Shown here: positions 33,030 to 44,020 of the stretch, one piece after another
How positions within the stretch are numbered: the stretch's first letter is position 1
Layout of the letters: the number at the start of each line of letters is the position of its first letter
DNA from: Delphinus delphis
Lineage: Eukaryota > Chordata > Mammalia > Artiodactyla > Delphinidae
Assembly (NCBI RefSeq): GCF_949987515.2
Contig: NC_082698.1
Span: 31,462,070-31,526,069, forward strand
Length of the DNA: 64,000 nucleotides
Direction of reading: 5' to 3'
Notes under the pieces: generated by a model
What the model was told of the DNA's origin: nothing
The model's input: only the letters and a program-made list of their open reading frames with translations
The model's database searches: none
Position numbers and translations under genes: made by a program

Positions 33030-34940
33030 GACTGAAAATAAAACACAGACTTCAGACTATACTACAAAGCTATAGTCATCAAAACAGTATGGTACTGGCA
33101 CAAAAGTAGAAATATAGATCAATGGAACAGGATAGAAAGCCCAGAAATAAACCCACACACCTATGGTCAATTAATCTATAAATATGACAAAGAAGGCAAG
33201 ACTATAAAATGGAGGAAAGAAAGTCTCTTCAACAAACTGTGCTGAGAAAACTGGACAGCTACATGTAAAAAAAATGAAAGTGGAGCATTCTTTAACACCA
33301 TGCACAAAAATAAACTCAAAATGGATTAAAGACCTAAATATGAGACCAGACACTATAAAACTCTTAGAGGAAAACACAGGCAGAACACTCTCTGACATAA
33401 ATCACAGCAATATCTTTTTCAATCCATCTCCCAGAGTAATGGAAATAAAAACACACATAAACAAATGGGGCCTAATTAAACTCAAAAGCTTTTGCACAGC
33501 AAAGGAAACCATAAACAAAATGAAAAGACAACCCACAGAATGGGAGAAAATATTTGCAAATAATGTGACTGACAAGGGATTAGTCTCCAAAATTTACAAA
33601 CAGCTCATGTGGCTTAATATCATCAAAACAAACAACCCAATCAAAAAATGGGCAGCATACCTAAATAGACATTTCTGCAAAGAAGACATACAGATGGCCA
33701 AGAGGCACATGAAAAGATGTTCAACAACACTAATTATTAAAGAAATGCAAATCAAAACTACAATGAGATATCACCTCACATCAGTCAGAATGGCTATCAT
33801 CAAAAAATCCACAAATGGGCTTCCCTGGTGGCACAGTGGTTAAGAATCTGCCTGCCAATGCAGGGGACACACGTTCGAGCCCTGGGCTGGGAAGATGCCA
33901 CATGCCGCGGAGCAGCTAAGCCTGTGTGCCACAACTACTGAGCCTGCACTCTAGAGCCCACGAGCCACAACTACTGAAGTCCACATGCCTAGAGCCTGTG
34001 CTCTGCAATAAGGGAAGCCACTGCAATGAGAAGCCTGCGTACCGCAACAAAGAGTAGCCCCTGCTCGCCCCAACTAGAGAAAGCCCGTGCACAGCAACGA
34101 AGACCCAATGCAGCCAAAAATAAATAAATAATTTATTTACTTAAAAAAAAAAAATCCACAAGCAATAAATGCTGGAAAGGGTGTGGAGAAAAGGGAACCC
34201 TCTTGCACTGTTGGTGGGAATGTAAATTGATAGTGTCACTATGGAAAACAGTATGGAGGTTCCTTAAAAAACTAAAAATAGAACTACCATATGACCTAGC
34301 AATCCCACTATTGGGCATATACCAAGAGAAAACCATAATTCAAAAATACACATGCACCCCAATGTTCACAGCAGCACTATTTACAATAGCCAGGACATGG
34401 AAGCAACCTAAATGTCCATCAACAGAGGAATGGATAAAGAAGATGTGGTACATATATACAATGGAATATTACTCAGCCATAAAAAGGAACAAAATTGGGT
34501 TATTTGTAGAGATGTGGATGGACCTAGAGAGTGTCATACAGAGTGAAGTTAAGTCAAAAGAGAGAAACAAATATCATATATTAACACGTATATGTGGAAT
34601 CTAGAAAAATGGTATGGATGATCTTATTTGCAAAGCAGAAATAGAGACACAGATGTAGAGAAGAAACTATGGATACCAAGGGGGAAAGCAGGAGTGGGAG
34701 GAATTGGGAGATTGGGATTGACACAAACACACTATTGATACTATGTATAAAATAGATAACTAATAAGAATATGCTGTATAGCACAGGGAACTCTATTTAA
34801 TGCACTGTGGTGACCTAAATGGGAAGGAAATCCAAAAAAGATGGGATATATGTATATGTATAGCCAATTCATTTTGCTGTACAGTAGAAACTAACACAAC
34901 ATTGTAAAGCAACTATACTCCAATAAAAATTAATTTAAAA
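33030..34940 (+). repeat. L1 LINE, 5'-truncated, split by a CHR-1 SINE
   Basis: ORF2 C-terminal part: a frame at 33274-33843 encodes [20 protein letters not shown] and [12 protein letters not shown] before the SINE. ORF2 resumes at 34150 ([20 protein letters not shown]) and runs to the 3'UTR and tail ACTATACTCCAATAAAAATT. Several frame breaks; not active. Confidence 0.95.
33815..34148 (+). repeat. CHR-1 SINE
   Basis: Sense CHR-1 with both halves (GGGCTTCCCTGGTGGCACAG to AGACCCAATGCAGCC) and an (AAAT)n tail. Target duplication AAAAAATCCACAA at 33802-33814 and 34149-34161, splitting the L1 ORF2. Confidence 0.97.
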
Positions 34941-34944
34941 AAAA

Positions 34945-35815
34945 GATGTTCAATATTGCTAATTATTAGAGAAATGCAAATCAAAACCTCAATGAGATAT
35001 CACCTCACACCAGTCAGAATGGCTATCATCAAAAAATCCATAAGCAATAAACGCTGGAGAGGGTGTGGAGAGAAGGGAACCCTCCTACACTGTTGGTGGA
35101 AATGTAATTTGGTGCAGCCACTATGGAGAATGGTATGGAGGTTCCTTAAGAAACTAAAAATAGAGCTACCATATAAACCTGCAACCCAACTCCTGGGCAT
35201 ACACCTGGAGAAAAACATGGTGCAAAGGATACATTCATCCCAATGTTCATTGCAGTGCTGTTTACAATAGCCAAGACATGGAAGCAACCTAAACATCCAC
35301 TGACAGAAGAATGGTTAAAGAAGATGTGGTACATATATACAATGGAATATTAGCCATTAAAAAGAATGAAATAATGCCATTGCAGTAACATGGATGGACC
35401 TAGAGATTGTCATACTGTGTGAAGTGAGACAGAGAAATAGAACTATCATATGACATCACTTATATGCAGAATCTAAAAAAAAAGATACAAATAAACTTAT
35501 TTACAAAACAGAAACAGACTCACAGACTTAGAGAACGAACTTATGGTTACCTGGGGGAACGGAGGGGAGGAGGCATAGTTAGGGAGTTTGGGATTGACAG
35601 GTACACACTGCTATATTTAAAATGGATAACCAACAAGGACCTATTGTATAGCACAGGGAACTTTTGCTCAATATTCTGTAACAATCTGACTGGGAAAAGA
35701 ATTTGAAAAAGAATAGATACATGTGTATGTATAACTGAATCACTTTGTCGTACACCTGAAACTAACACAACATTGTTAATCAATTATACTCCAATAAAAA
35801 TAAAAAGTTTAAAAA
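34945..35815 (+). repeat. Second tandem L1 LINE 3' end
   Basis: Directly follows the A-rich tail of the previous L1. ORF2 remnant at 34956-35270 ([20 protein letters not shown]) and a full 3'UTR ending ATTATACTCCAATAAAAAT. Slightly older than its neighbour. Confidence 0.92.
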
Positions 35816-35829
35816 AATAAATTTTCATC

Positions 35830-36040
35830 ATTGACACACACACACTACTATATACAAAATAGATAGCTAATAAGGACCTACTGTATAGCACAGAGAACTC
35901 TACTCAACACTCTGTAATGGCCTATATGGGAAAAGAGTCTAAAAAAGAGTCGACATATGTATATGTATAACAGATTCCCTTTGCTGGACACCTGCAACTA
36001 ACACAACATTGTAAATCAACTCTACCCCAGTAAAAATTTT
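35830..36040 (+). repeat. Third tandem L1 3' end fragment
   Basis: ACTATATACAAAATAGATAG, GGACCTACTGTATAGCACAG and CAACATTGTAAATCAACTCT show a third L1 3' end in the same orientation, about 190 bp, followed by a CHR-1 insertion. Confidence 0.9.
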
Positions 36041-36348
36041 ATTTTTAAAAATTTATTTATTTTTGGCTGTGTTGGGTCTTCGTTGCTGCACATGGGCTTC
36101 CTCTAGTTGCGGCGAGCAGTGGCTACTCTTCTTACAGTGCGTGGGCTCCTCATTGCAGTGGCTTCTCTTGTTGCAGAGCACAGGCCCTAGGCGCACAGGC
36201 TTCAGTAGCTGTGGCGTGTGGTCTCAGTAGTTGTAGCAGCCGGGCTTAGTTGCTCCGCGGCATGTGGGATCTTCCCGGACCAGGGCTCTAACCTGTGTCC
36301 CCTGCATTGGCAGGCGGATTCTTAACCACTCCACCACCAGGGAAGTCC
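36041..36348 (-). repeat. CHR-1 SINE
   Basis: Antisense CHR-1: TTTTGGCTGTGTTGGGTCTT, GTTGCGGCGAGCAGTGGC, CATGTGGGATCTTCCCGG and terminal CCACCAGGGAAGTCC. Perfect 19-bp target duplication CTACCCCAGTAAAAATTTT at 36022-36040 and 36349-36367. Confidence 0.98.
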
Positions 36349-36367
36349 CTACCCCAGTAAAAATTTT

Positions 36368-38029
36368 TTAAAAGTAAGTTTTCATTTAAAAAATGTGCCC
36401 ATGAAACAATTACTTCAAGGTATATTTTAGAATAGAACACCCCCCTCAAAAAAAATAGCCTTCAGCATCCTACACCAATTAAAACCTTATTATTAATACT
36501 AAGAATCTGCAAGTGGCCCCAGGGCGGTTTCCCCAAACGCAGCATCCCTAATTCCTGCTCCCACCCTTAAGTTTCCCAGATAGGACAGTATGAGAACTGA
36601 GTTACTTCAGCCAAAGGCTCCCCCAACTGCTGCCTGTGGATCACAGAGCCCTTATATGGCTGAGGATTCCGTTTTGAAAGGGAGAGATTACAGGCTTAGT
36701 GTGTGGTGCTACCAGCAATGACTTTTCCAGTAGCAGTCTCGGGACAGGGAAATCTTAGGGCAAAACTAATTTGGGACAAAGGTATTTCTTTTTTTTTTTT
36801 CTTTTCTTTCTTGCCCTAAAAAGTATCAATAAGGAGAGGGTTAAAATCTAAAATATTATACAATTGAAAATACAAATCATATAGTTATGTCCAAAATACA
36901 ATTTTAAAATGACAAAAAAAATTAAGTCACTGTGTTTCATTTTATGCTTTGTAATTGCATTTTGACATTAACTTAATTAATATAAAAATACAGAATTTAT
37001 TAGAGGACTTTGAAGGTATTATCTTATAGCTTTGTATTTTGTACTTAAATAATAATAATTTTAGATGTACCTTGTAGATACAATTTCTTCATAATCAGCC
37101 ACAATATCTGATAAGTTAAATTTGCTAACTTTGGCAATTCTTTTCATTATTGACCTTCTCATCTACAAAAAAATTTTTAGAATTTAAAGAAATGCACAGT
37201 TTATATTTTAAGATTAAGTATATACGATGCTACTGGTGTCACTATTTTTTACTCCTAATTTTTTCAAGCAATGAATTGAAAGGGGAATTAGGTAAGTGAA
37301 AGTATGGTTCTGTTTGCTACCATTATTAAAATCACTCCTAACGCTCTCATTAATGTCCCTCTCATCTCTTTTTCCACCTAACTCTCAGTATATGTGGACA
37401 GAACGAATCTTCACCAAAGGAGATGATTATCCTGTGAATGTGTTTCTACAACAGTCACTTGTACACACACAAATCTTGATTCACAAGGAAATGTGGTCAC
37501 ATTTCTGTATTTCCTTTGAGTCCATCCTATTCTGACCTTAAGCTCTCATTCTGTCAGCTTGGTAAGATATTTAGTGCTTGAACAGAGCCAATCCCCTAAG
37601 CCCTTGCACCTTGCAGAACCCACAGACCTTGGTTCCTCCAAGGACTCTGAAATTCTTCTTTTTAGTCTGAGGAAATCCCTCCCTTTCTCCCCTAACCCCA
37701 TGCTTCACAACAGGTTTAGACTTTCAGAAATGAAACCAGGAAGAAGTGTGTCTGGAGGCAATTTTCTTTCTGTCCTGCCACAAATCATCCCAAAGATAAT
37801 GTAACCTAAAGCCTAATGATCTGCTTAAATTCGATAGGAAAATGGGGTGATAGGAGAATGGGAAATTATAATTCCTAAGAATTACCCTGCCATGTGGGGA
37901 ACAAATTGTTTCCTTTGAAGGTGAACCACACCCCTCCTCCCTCTGACCCCATCAGTGTGCTTGAGCCTTCTCACTTGTGCTTTCTCTCTCTGTCTTTCTC
38001 TCTTTCTCTCTCCCTCTCCCTTGCTTCCT
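36368..38029. other. Intron around exon 10, no other recognised element
   Basis: Apart from exon 10 (37071-37162) and a T/CTTT tract near 36788-36815 there is nothing I can name. A pyrimidine-rich run lies at 37975-38035. Confidence 0.5.
37071..37162 (-). CDS. CC2D2B: CC2D2B exon 10 in view (linker helix)
   Basis: 92 bp, phase 0 in, two bases out. It encodes MRRSIMKRIAKVSKFNLSDI and VADYEEIVST, a basic then acidic helix before the main C2 domain. The ATG at its start is an internal methionine, not an initiation codon, because the phase continues from exon 9. Acceptor tttttgtag, donor CTACAAG|GTACAT. Confidence 0.88.
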
Positions 38030-38490
38030 TGCTATCACACAGACTGAGCTCCTTGCCGTTCCTCCCATAGGCCACGCATATTCCTTCCTCACAGTTTTCA
38101 CATGTGGTTCCATTAGCCTGGAATGTTCTTCTCCCAAAAAACCTCCATGGCTAGCTCCTTCAGTTCACTTCAGGTCTTTTGCTGAAGCGTTAGCATCTCG
38201 AGGGCTTTCCTTGATCTAAGGAAGGCTTTCCCTTGTCTAAAATCACACCTGACCCCCCCAACCCCATACACACCCCTGTCCTCTCTTCCTACTTCACTTG
38301 TCATGGCACATATCACTTTCTAACATACTCATGTTCTGTTCATTATCTGACTTCCCCCACCAGAACGACCTCCTCTAGGAGGCCAGGGATTTTAATCTAT
38401 TTTGTTTACTGCTGTAATTCCAATGTCTAGTATAATGACTGATTCACAGCAGGTGCCCAATAAGTATTTATTGAGTAAATTAATGAAAGG
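38030..38490 (+). repeat. L2 LINE 3' portion
   Basis: Sense L2: CATTAGCCTGGAATGTTCTT, TCCTTCAGTTCACTTCAGGT, TTTGTTTACTGCTGTAATTC, GCAGGTGCCCAATAAGTATT and TATTGAGTAAATTAATGAA at the end. Confidence 0.85.
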
Positions 38491-38975
38491 GACAGGTTGC
38501 GGAGAAGCACTGGCCTCTTAGATGCAAATATTTCAGCAAAACTTTATCTAGCAATCCTTGAGACTGCTGGGACTTTACTGCTCCAGTCCCGGCCTCAGCC
38601 ACCACTGACCCCAGTAACACAGCAGGAAGTGCAATGCATGTAACTCACAGTCCCTCCCACAGCAGGATTTAGACACCATGGCCCTATTAGGCCGCCAGTG
38701 TCAAAGCAGGATTCCAGTACCTGTAATTAAAGTAATTATCCCTTAAACTTGTAGTTTTAAACTATCCCGAGATAGCAAAGAAGTCTTCACAAGGAGGTGA
38801 AACCCAATCACACAATGTTCTTAAAGCTCCTTCCCAGGATTCCTATATGAAGGTCAAGCATCCTCAGACACTTGCTCTCTTACCACATTCCTGATCTTTT
38901 GCTGCCCTCCCTTCTGGGCTTCCTCATACACCAAAAAAAGAGAAGGCATAAGAAGGATATGTATTCTCTTTTCTT

Positions 38976-39214
38976 TTCTTTTTTTTTTTTTTGTGGTACG
39001 CGGGCCTCTCACTGTTGTGGCCTCTCCCGTTGCGGAGCACAGGCTCCAGATGCGCAGGCTCCAGATGCGCAGGCTCCAGATGCGCAGGCTCAGCGACCAT
39101 GGCTCACGGGCCCAGCCGCTCAGCGGCATGTGGGATCCTCCCGGACCGGGGCACGAACCCGTGTCCCCTGCATCGGCAGGCGGACTCTCAACCACTGCGC
39201 CACCAGGGAAGCCC
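38976..39214 (-). repeat. CHR-2 SINE with an internal 15-bp triplication
   Basis: Antisense CHR-2, unusually long because the unit AGGCTCCAGATGCGC is present three times in a row at 39041-39085; other copies have one. Target duplication TCTCTTTTCTT at 38965-38975 and 39215-39225. The repeated 5-residue motif in frames here is only this array. Confidence 0.97.
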
Positions 39215-39225
39215 TCTCTTTTCTT

Positions 39226-40431
39226 ATGAGTAAGAACACCTCTTTATTTCCTAAGACGCAAATATCATTATTAAATCACATCTCAACTTAAAAAAATATA
39301 TATGGAGCTAATGAAGAAGGTGTAGGAGGGGCAAGAGTGAGTGGAAAAAAACGTCTGCCAGCAATAAAGAGGAGGTGCTCTTTCAGGCTACAATAGCTAT
39401 AGTGGTCTGCATTTCCACCACACTTCCATAGGAACAGAGTACAAACTAGCATAGAACTTGAGGTTCTATCTTATTTGCCCCTTACTTCAGAAGTAAAGCA
39501 AGGCAGGCATTTTTATTGTCTGTTTTTATAGAACAATAAGGCAGGACTCAGTGCATAGATTACCTGCCCAAAGACAAACAGGATGGTCAGAACAGGTCTT
39601 CACACACCTGCCTAGCGCTTTTCTAGTCACACAAGGTTGCTTCTCTCCTGTCTCCACGAGGGAATTGTATGTACCTCTTAGATCTTCCCATGGCTCTCTG
39701 CTTCTTTTCAAGTTACCCTAAAAGGCTGCTCTGGTGCCCTATAGCAAAGCCGATAGATTCTATTCTTGCAGAAGTCTTAGAAACCTCCTCAGCCTGCAAT
39801 TTTATCCCTTACTTCATTAATTGTTCAAACATTTCTCAACATTTTCTGAGTGAAGAGCACTGTGCTGGGCATGATGGATCTATACATATAGTCACTGGAG
39901 CGATGAGGGGTCAGTGGAAAGAAATCAGGGGTGAAATTCAGTGAGGGATTCCACCTCAAACCTGGTTTAGGCTTTGTTACGGTGTTCTGTCTCCTAGTGG
40001 CTCCTCCCTTTGTCCCGTGAACTGCTCTGGTGTACGGCATTATGAGTTATTAATAAAACTAGGGATTCTGGCAAAATGCTGGCATACTTCCCAAAATGAA
40101 CTTTTAGGGTCAAAAAGAGATGGGAAGTCTTTAACGTTCATTTGTAAATGGAAACAGTGGGATATGCTTTAATAATGAGTTTGCTGTCAATTGAAGTAAC
40201 TGCTGCATCAACAATGTACATCAACAGTGTACATTTACAGATGGTCAGTAACTAACTCTGAAAAGGAAGTCTGAATAGAACAGAAAACCTCTCAGTGATC
40301 AGAAAGAGGTGATGAGTAAGCAAGTCTGTCTATCTGACTCTCTGGGAAGAGTATAGTACTATGCATCCAGGAGACCAGTTTTCACAAAAGTAAATTCAAA
40401 CATATTGATAAAACTATTTTGTTGTTGTTAC
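39226..40431. other. Intron, possible L2 fragment at 39810-39890, otherwise unrecognised
   Basis: TTCATTAATTGTTCAAACAT with GAAGAGCACTGTGCTGGGCA resembles an antisense L2 end. The rest holds nothing I can name. Confidence 0.45.
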
Positions 40432-40524
40432 CTTTTTCAGAAAATTGGCAGAATTAATCCTTTGTGCGGTAATAGAATTCATATCTGAAATGGACATATC
40501 CTTCTCTATCTGACTTTCATATTC
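40432..40524 (-). CDS. CC2D2B: CC2D2B exon 9 in view (linker helix)
   Basis: 93 bp, phase 0 at both ends. It encodes EYESQIEKDMSISDMNSITA and QRINSANFLKK, a charged, probably helical segment. The short length is supported by flanking acceptor gtttatag and donor AAAAAG|GTAAC and by perfect phase fit with its neighbours. Confidence 0.9.
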
Positions 40525-40889
40525 CTATAAACAGAGAATTAAATTAGTTTCACTTCTTGAATGTAACAGAGTTTAGATATGATACACTGCAATAAAATAT
40601 TAACTACTCATTTCAGTTCATGTGTAGGAGATATTGGCAACACTCTGGAATTGAGAGGAGAGAATACTTCTTTTAGATTCTCCCAATGAGAATTAGCTAA
40701 GAACACATATTTTGTTTGCTTCTAGGAGGAGGTCCATTCATCTTTTAAAACTGAGTAATGATTGAGAAAAAATTTGCGATTGAGAAAATTATAAGAAAAT
40801 GTAAAGACGATTGAGAACAATTCTTCATGCATGCATTTACCTGGTAATCACTAGAAACAAAAGAAATGGAAAGTGGTAGAGTATAAGCG

Positions 40890-41130
40890 TCAAGAGAGTG
40901 GGCTTTGGAGGCCATAGTCCTGGATCCAAGTTGGCCCTGCCATTTATTAACTTTGTGGTTTGGGAAAAAGATGATTAACTACTACAGACCTCAGTTTCCT
41001 CTTTTGTAATAATTATAATATTACTGTTATTAATATGTCACAGGATTGCTGTGAGATTTAACTGAAACAATATCTATAAAGTGCATGGCATACAGTAAGT
41101 AGTCAAAATATGCTGGCCATAATCAATAAC
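40890..41130 (+). repeat. MIR relic
   Basis: Sense MIR: GGATCCAAGTTGGCCCTGCC, ATTTATTAACTTTGTGG, CCTCAGTTTCCTCTTTTGTA, GGATTGCTGTGAGATTTAAC and GCATGGCATACAGTAAGTAG. Confidence 0.85.
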
Positions 41131-41439
41131 TTTAATTTAAAATCCAGCAGTGGGTCTAAGATTATTTGTCAGGATGCTTCATCTATGTAATTTAGAATAA
41201 ATTGCATCTGTTAGAGCTGCATTTGTGGGATACGTTCCTAACTGCACACTGAAATCATTTTACATTATAGAGAGCATTAAAGATGACACAAAAATTATGA
41301 AGTATCTCTTACCTTAAGTAGATAAATTATCTGAAAGTAATTTATTTGTTTTTCTAATTATCCACAAGAAATCTTGAAATTAATCCTGTTGACAAGTAAC
41401 ATTTTACCTAGGGATATATTATATTACTATTTCATATCA

Positions 41440-42290
41440 CTTTATTTATTTTAAAAGTATTAATTTATAGGAGTTACTTAAATACTCTGGATACTAATTT
41501 TTATTAATTAATATATAATTTGAAAATATTTTTTCCTAATCTGTGGGGTTTAAACTTTAATATTATCAAGTTTACTAATCTATTTCTTTATAATTTATAC
41601 TTTTTGTGTTTTAAGAAATACTCTCCTGCCCAAGATTAAGATATACATTTAAAGTTTTGCATTTCATGTGTAATCTTCATTACACATAGTATTTATTTCT
41701 TTTGTGAGGTCTGAATCTAATTTTACACCGTTCAAAAATGTTTTATAATTTTCTCCATCAAGTTTTTGTACATGTTTTGTTCAATATATTCCTATGACTC
41801 TAAGAGTTTTTATTGCTACTGTAGGGTGTATCTTTGTTAAGTTACATTTTTAGTGGGTTTTTGTTGGTGTATAGAATGCTATTTATTTTTTGTTTTTAAT
41901 TTTTCCTCAAGTTTTTCAAACATACAGAAAATTAGAAAGAATGTTAAAATCTATGTACCTACCCTTTAGATTAAGTAATTAATATTTTGCCATATTTGCT
42001 TAATTTGTTGCTTTTGTTTTCTTTTTTTTGGCTAAATATCTCAAAGTATAAATTACAGACACCATGACACTTCATTCCTAAATAAATACTTCATCATGAA
42101 TCTCCAAAAACTAAGGACACAACCACAGTGCCATAATCACAGACAACAAAACTAACGATTTTCCCATGTATCTACTATTCAATTATCAATATTACATAAT
42201 AGTCCAATATCTAAATTTCACCAATTGCTGTCTTTTCACCAATTGCTGTTTTTTCACTATATATATATTGTATATCTCCATATATATATT
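41440..42290 (-). repeat. Old L1 LINE fragments
   Basis: Antisense L1-like sequence: AAGTTTACTAATCTATTTCT, GAAATACTCTCCTGCCCAAG, TTTTGTGAGGTCTGAATC and, after 41900, a stretch like an L1 3' region (CATACAGAAAATTAGAAAGA, GTCCAATATCTAAATTTCAC). Highly diverged; boundaries approximate. Confidence 0.55.
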
Positions 42291-42294
42291 CTTT

Positions 42295-43345
42295 TCAGAT
42301 TTTTTTTCCCATTATAGGTTATTACAAGATATGGATAAAGTTCACTGTGCTATAGAGTACGCCCTTGTTGTTTATTTATTCTATATATAGTAGTTTGTAT
42401 CTGCTAAGCCCAAACTCCTAATTTATCCCTCCCCCACCCCCTTTCCCTTTTGGTAATCATAAATTTGCTTTCTATGTCTATGAGTCTGTTTCTGTTTTCT
42501 AAATAAGTTCATTTGTATCATTTTTTTACATTCCACATATAAGTGGTATCATATGATATTTTTTTCTTTCGTCTTATTTTATTGAGAACAAGCTTTACAT
42601 GAGACAGCCAAATGATGGCTTTACAAAATTCTAGAAAATTGCTACTGATTCCAGCCTGGAAATCCCTAGCAAACCTAATACCATCAAGGGACGTGTGTGT
42701 ATGAGCACATAATTGCACAGCTCTCTTTTTAAGACTTTGTAATGCATTTCCTAAATTGAAGGTGGTATCATATGGTATTTGTTTTTCTCTTTCTGACTTA
42801 CTTCACTTAGTATAATAATCTCTAGGTCCAACCATGTTGCTGTAAATGGCATTATTTCATTCTTTTTATGGCTGAGTAATATTCCATTGTACACATATAC
42901 CACATCTTTTTTATCCATTCATCTCTCCATGTACACTCAAGCTGCTTCCACGTCTTGGCTATTGTAAATGGTGCTGCTATGAACATTGGGGTGCATGTAT
43001 CTTTTCGAATTAGAGTTTTCTCTGGATGTATGCCCAGGAGTGAGATTGCTGGATCACATGGTAACTCTATTTTTAGTTTTTAAAGAACCTCCATACTGTT
43101 CTCCATAGTGACTACACCAATTTACATTCCCACCAACAGTGTAGGAGGGTTCCCTTTTCTCCACACCCTCTCCAGCATTTATTTAATTTGTAGACTTTTT
43201 GATGATGCCCATTCTGACTAGTGTGAGGAGGTGCCTCACTGTAGTTCTGATTTGCGTTTTTCTAATAATTAGCAATATTGAGCATCTTTTCATGTGCCTG
43301 TTGGCCATCTGTATGTCTTTGAAGAAATGTCTATTTAGGTCTAAG
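42295..43345 (-). repeat. L1 LINE 3' end, antisense, with a nested retro-insertion
   Basis: Reverse complement of the same 3'UTR/ORF2 end seen in the 33-36 kb cluster: GTCTGTTTCTGTTTTC, GGCTGAGTAATATTCCATTG, CCTCCATACTGTTCTCCATA, CCACACCCTCTCCAGCATTT. Ends abruptly near 43345. A 200-bp foreign piece splits it at 42561-42761. Confidence 0.92.
42561..42761 (-). mobile_element. Small polyadenylated retro-insertion of unknown origin
   Basis: In minus orientation the piece ends in TTCTCAATAAAATAAGACG then an A-rich tail, and is flanked by a direct duplication GTGGTATCATATG(A/G)TATT at 42543-42560 and 42762-42779. It matches no SINE or L1 that I know, so it looks like a truncated processed transcript mobilised by L1. 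The source is not identified. Confidence 0.7.
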
Positions 43346-43494
43346 AATGATGACTTTTTAAAGAGATGAAAATGCAACAGAGAGAAACAGTTGTACTTGC
43401 TAGCCAGTTGGCCCACATTCCAAATTTGTCTGATTGTTTCTTTGTGGTGTCATTTAACTTGTTCCTTTATTCCTCATACTTCTTGTAAACAAAT

Positions 43495-43560
43495 TAGAGG
43501 AGGAGGACAAGGGGGAGGAGAGGGGGGAGTAAGAGAGAGGGAAGAGGAGGAGGAGGGGGA
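43495..43560 (+). repeat. Purine-rich GGA/GAG low-complexity tract
   Basis: Imperfect (GGA)n/(GAG)n with AGGAGGAGGACAAGGGGGAG, placed just before a tRNA-derived SINE and probably derived from that SINE's tail. Confidence 0.85.
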
Positions 43561-43571
43561 CAGGCTGAAGA

Positions 43572-43674
43572 TGTCTCCGGGCATGTGGGATCTTAGCTCC
43601 CCGACCAGGGATGGAACCCGCACCCCCTGCATTGGAAGGCGAAATCTTAACCATTGGACCACCAGGGAAGTCCC
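43572..43674 (-). repeat. Short tRNA-derived SINE (CHR-1 related)
   Basis: Minus strand reads GGGACTTCCCTGGTGGTCCA, ATGGTTAAGATTTCGCC (A box) and GGTTCCATCCCTGGTCGGGG (B box). Confidence 0.92.
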
Positions 43675-43684
43675 TTGGGCATTT

Positions 43685-44020
43685 AAAAGGAGCATATTTT
43701 TTCCTTCCTTAACTCTGTTAATGTGGTAAATTATATTAATAGATTCCTTAATTAGATTAGCTTAGCTCTGTTATCTGGAAATAAACCCTACTAGATTATG
43801 GTGTATAATTATATATTTATACATAATATATTGCTTTTTGATTTGTTAAAATTTTATTAGGAATTGCACATCTATGCTCATAAGTGAAATTGACCTAAAA
43901 TGATCATGTTTTGCTTTCTTTGCCCAATTTTGGCATGAAGGTCATCAACCTCAGAAAATGAGTTGGGTTGCTTTCCCTCTTTTTGTGTTCTCTCAATACT
44001 TTGTATAAGATAAGGAAAGT
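43685..44020 (-). repeat. L1 ORF2 fragment
   Basis: Antisense L1 ORF2 internal sequence: AACTCTGTTAATGTGGTAAA, ATTTTATTAGGAATTGCACA and TGGCATGAAGGTCATCAACC. Confidence 0.75.

Noticed and set aside
33274..33843. Open frame of 189 codons, plus strand, as a gene
   Set aside because: L1 ORF2 remnant whose frame runs into a CHR-1 SINE; the last residues come from the SINE.
37975..38035. Pyrimidine-rich CTTTCTCTCTC run as a splice-acceptor tract for a plus-strand gene
   Set aside because: No exon with coding character follows; it precedes an L2 relic.
38872..39291. Overlapping frames rich in RASHCCGL, AQAPDAQAP or GTRVPCIG-type peptides here and near 10.0, 18.3, 22.7, 24.7, 32.1 and 57.2 kb
   Set aside because: All are translations of CHR-2 SINEs; the same peptides appear at every copy, in both orientations.
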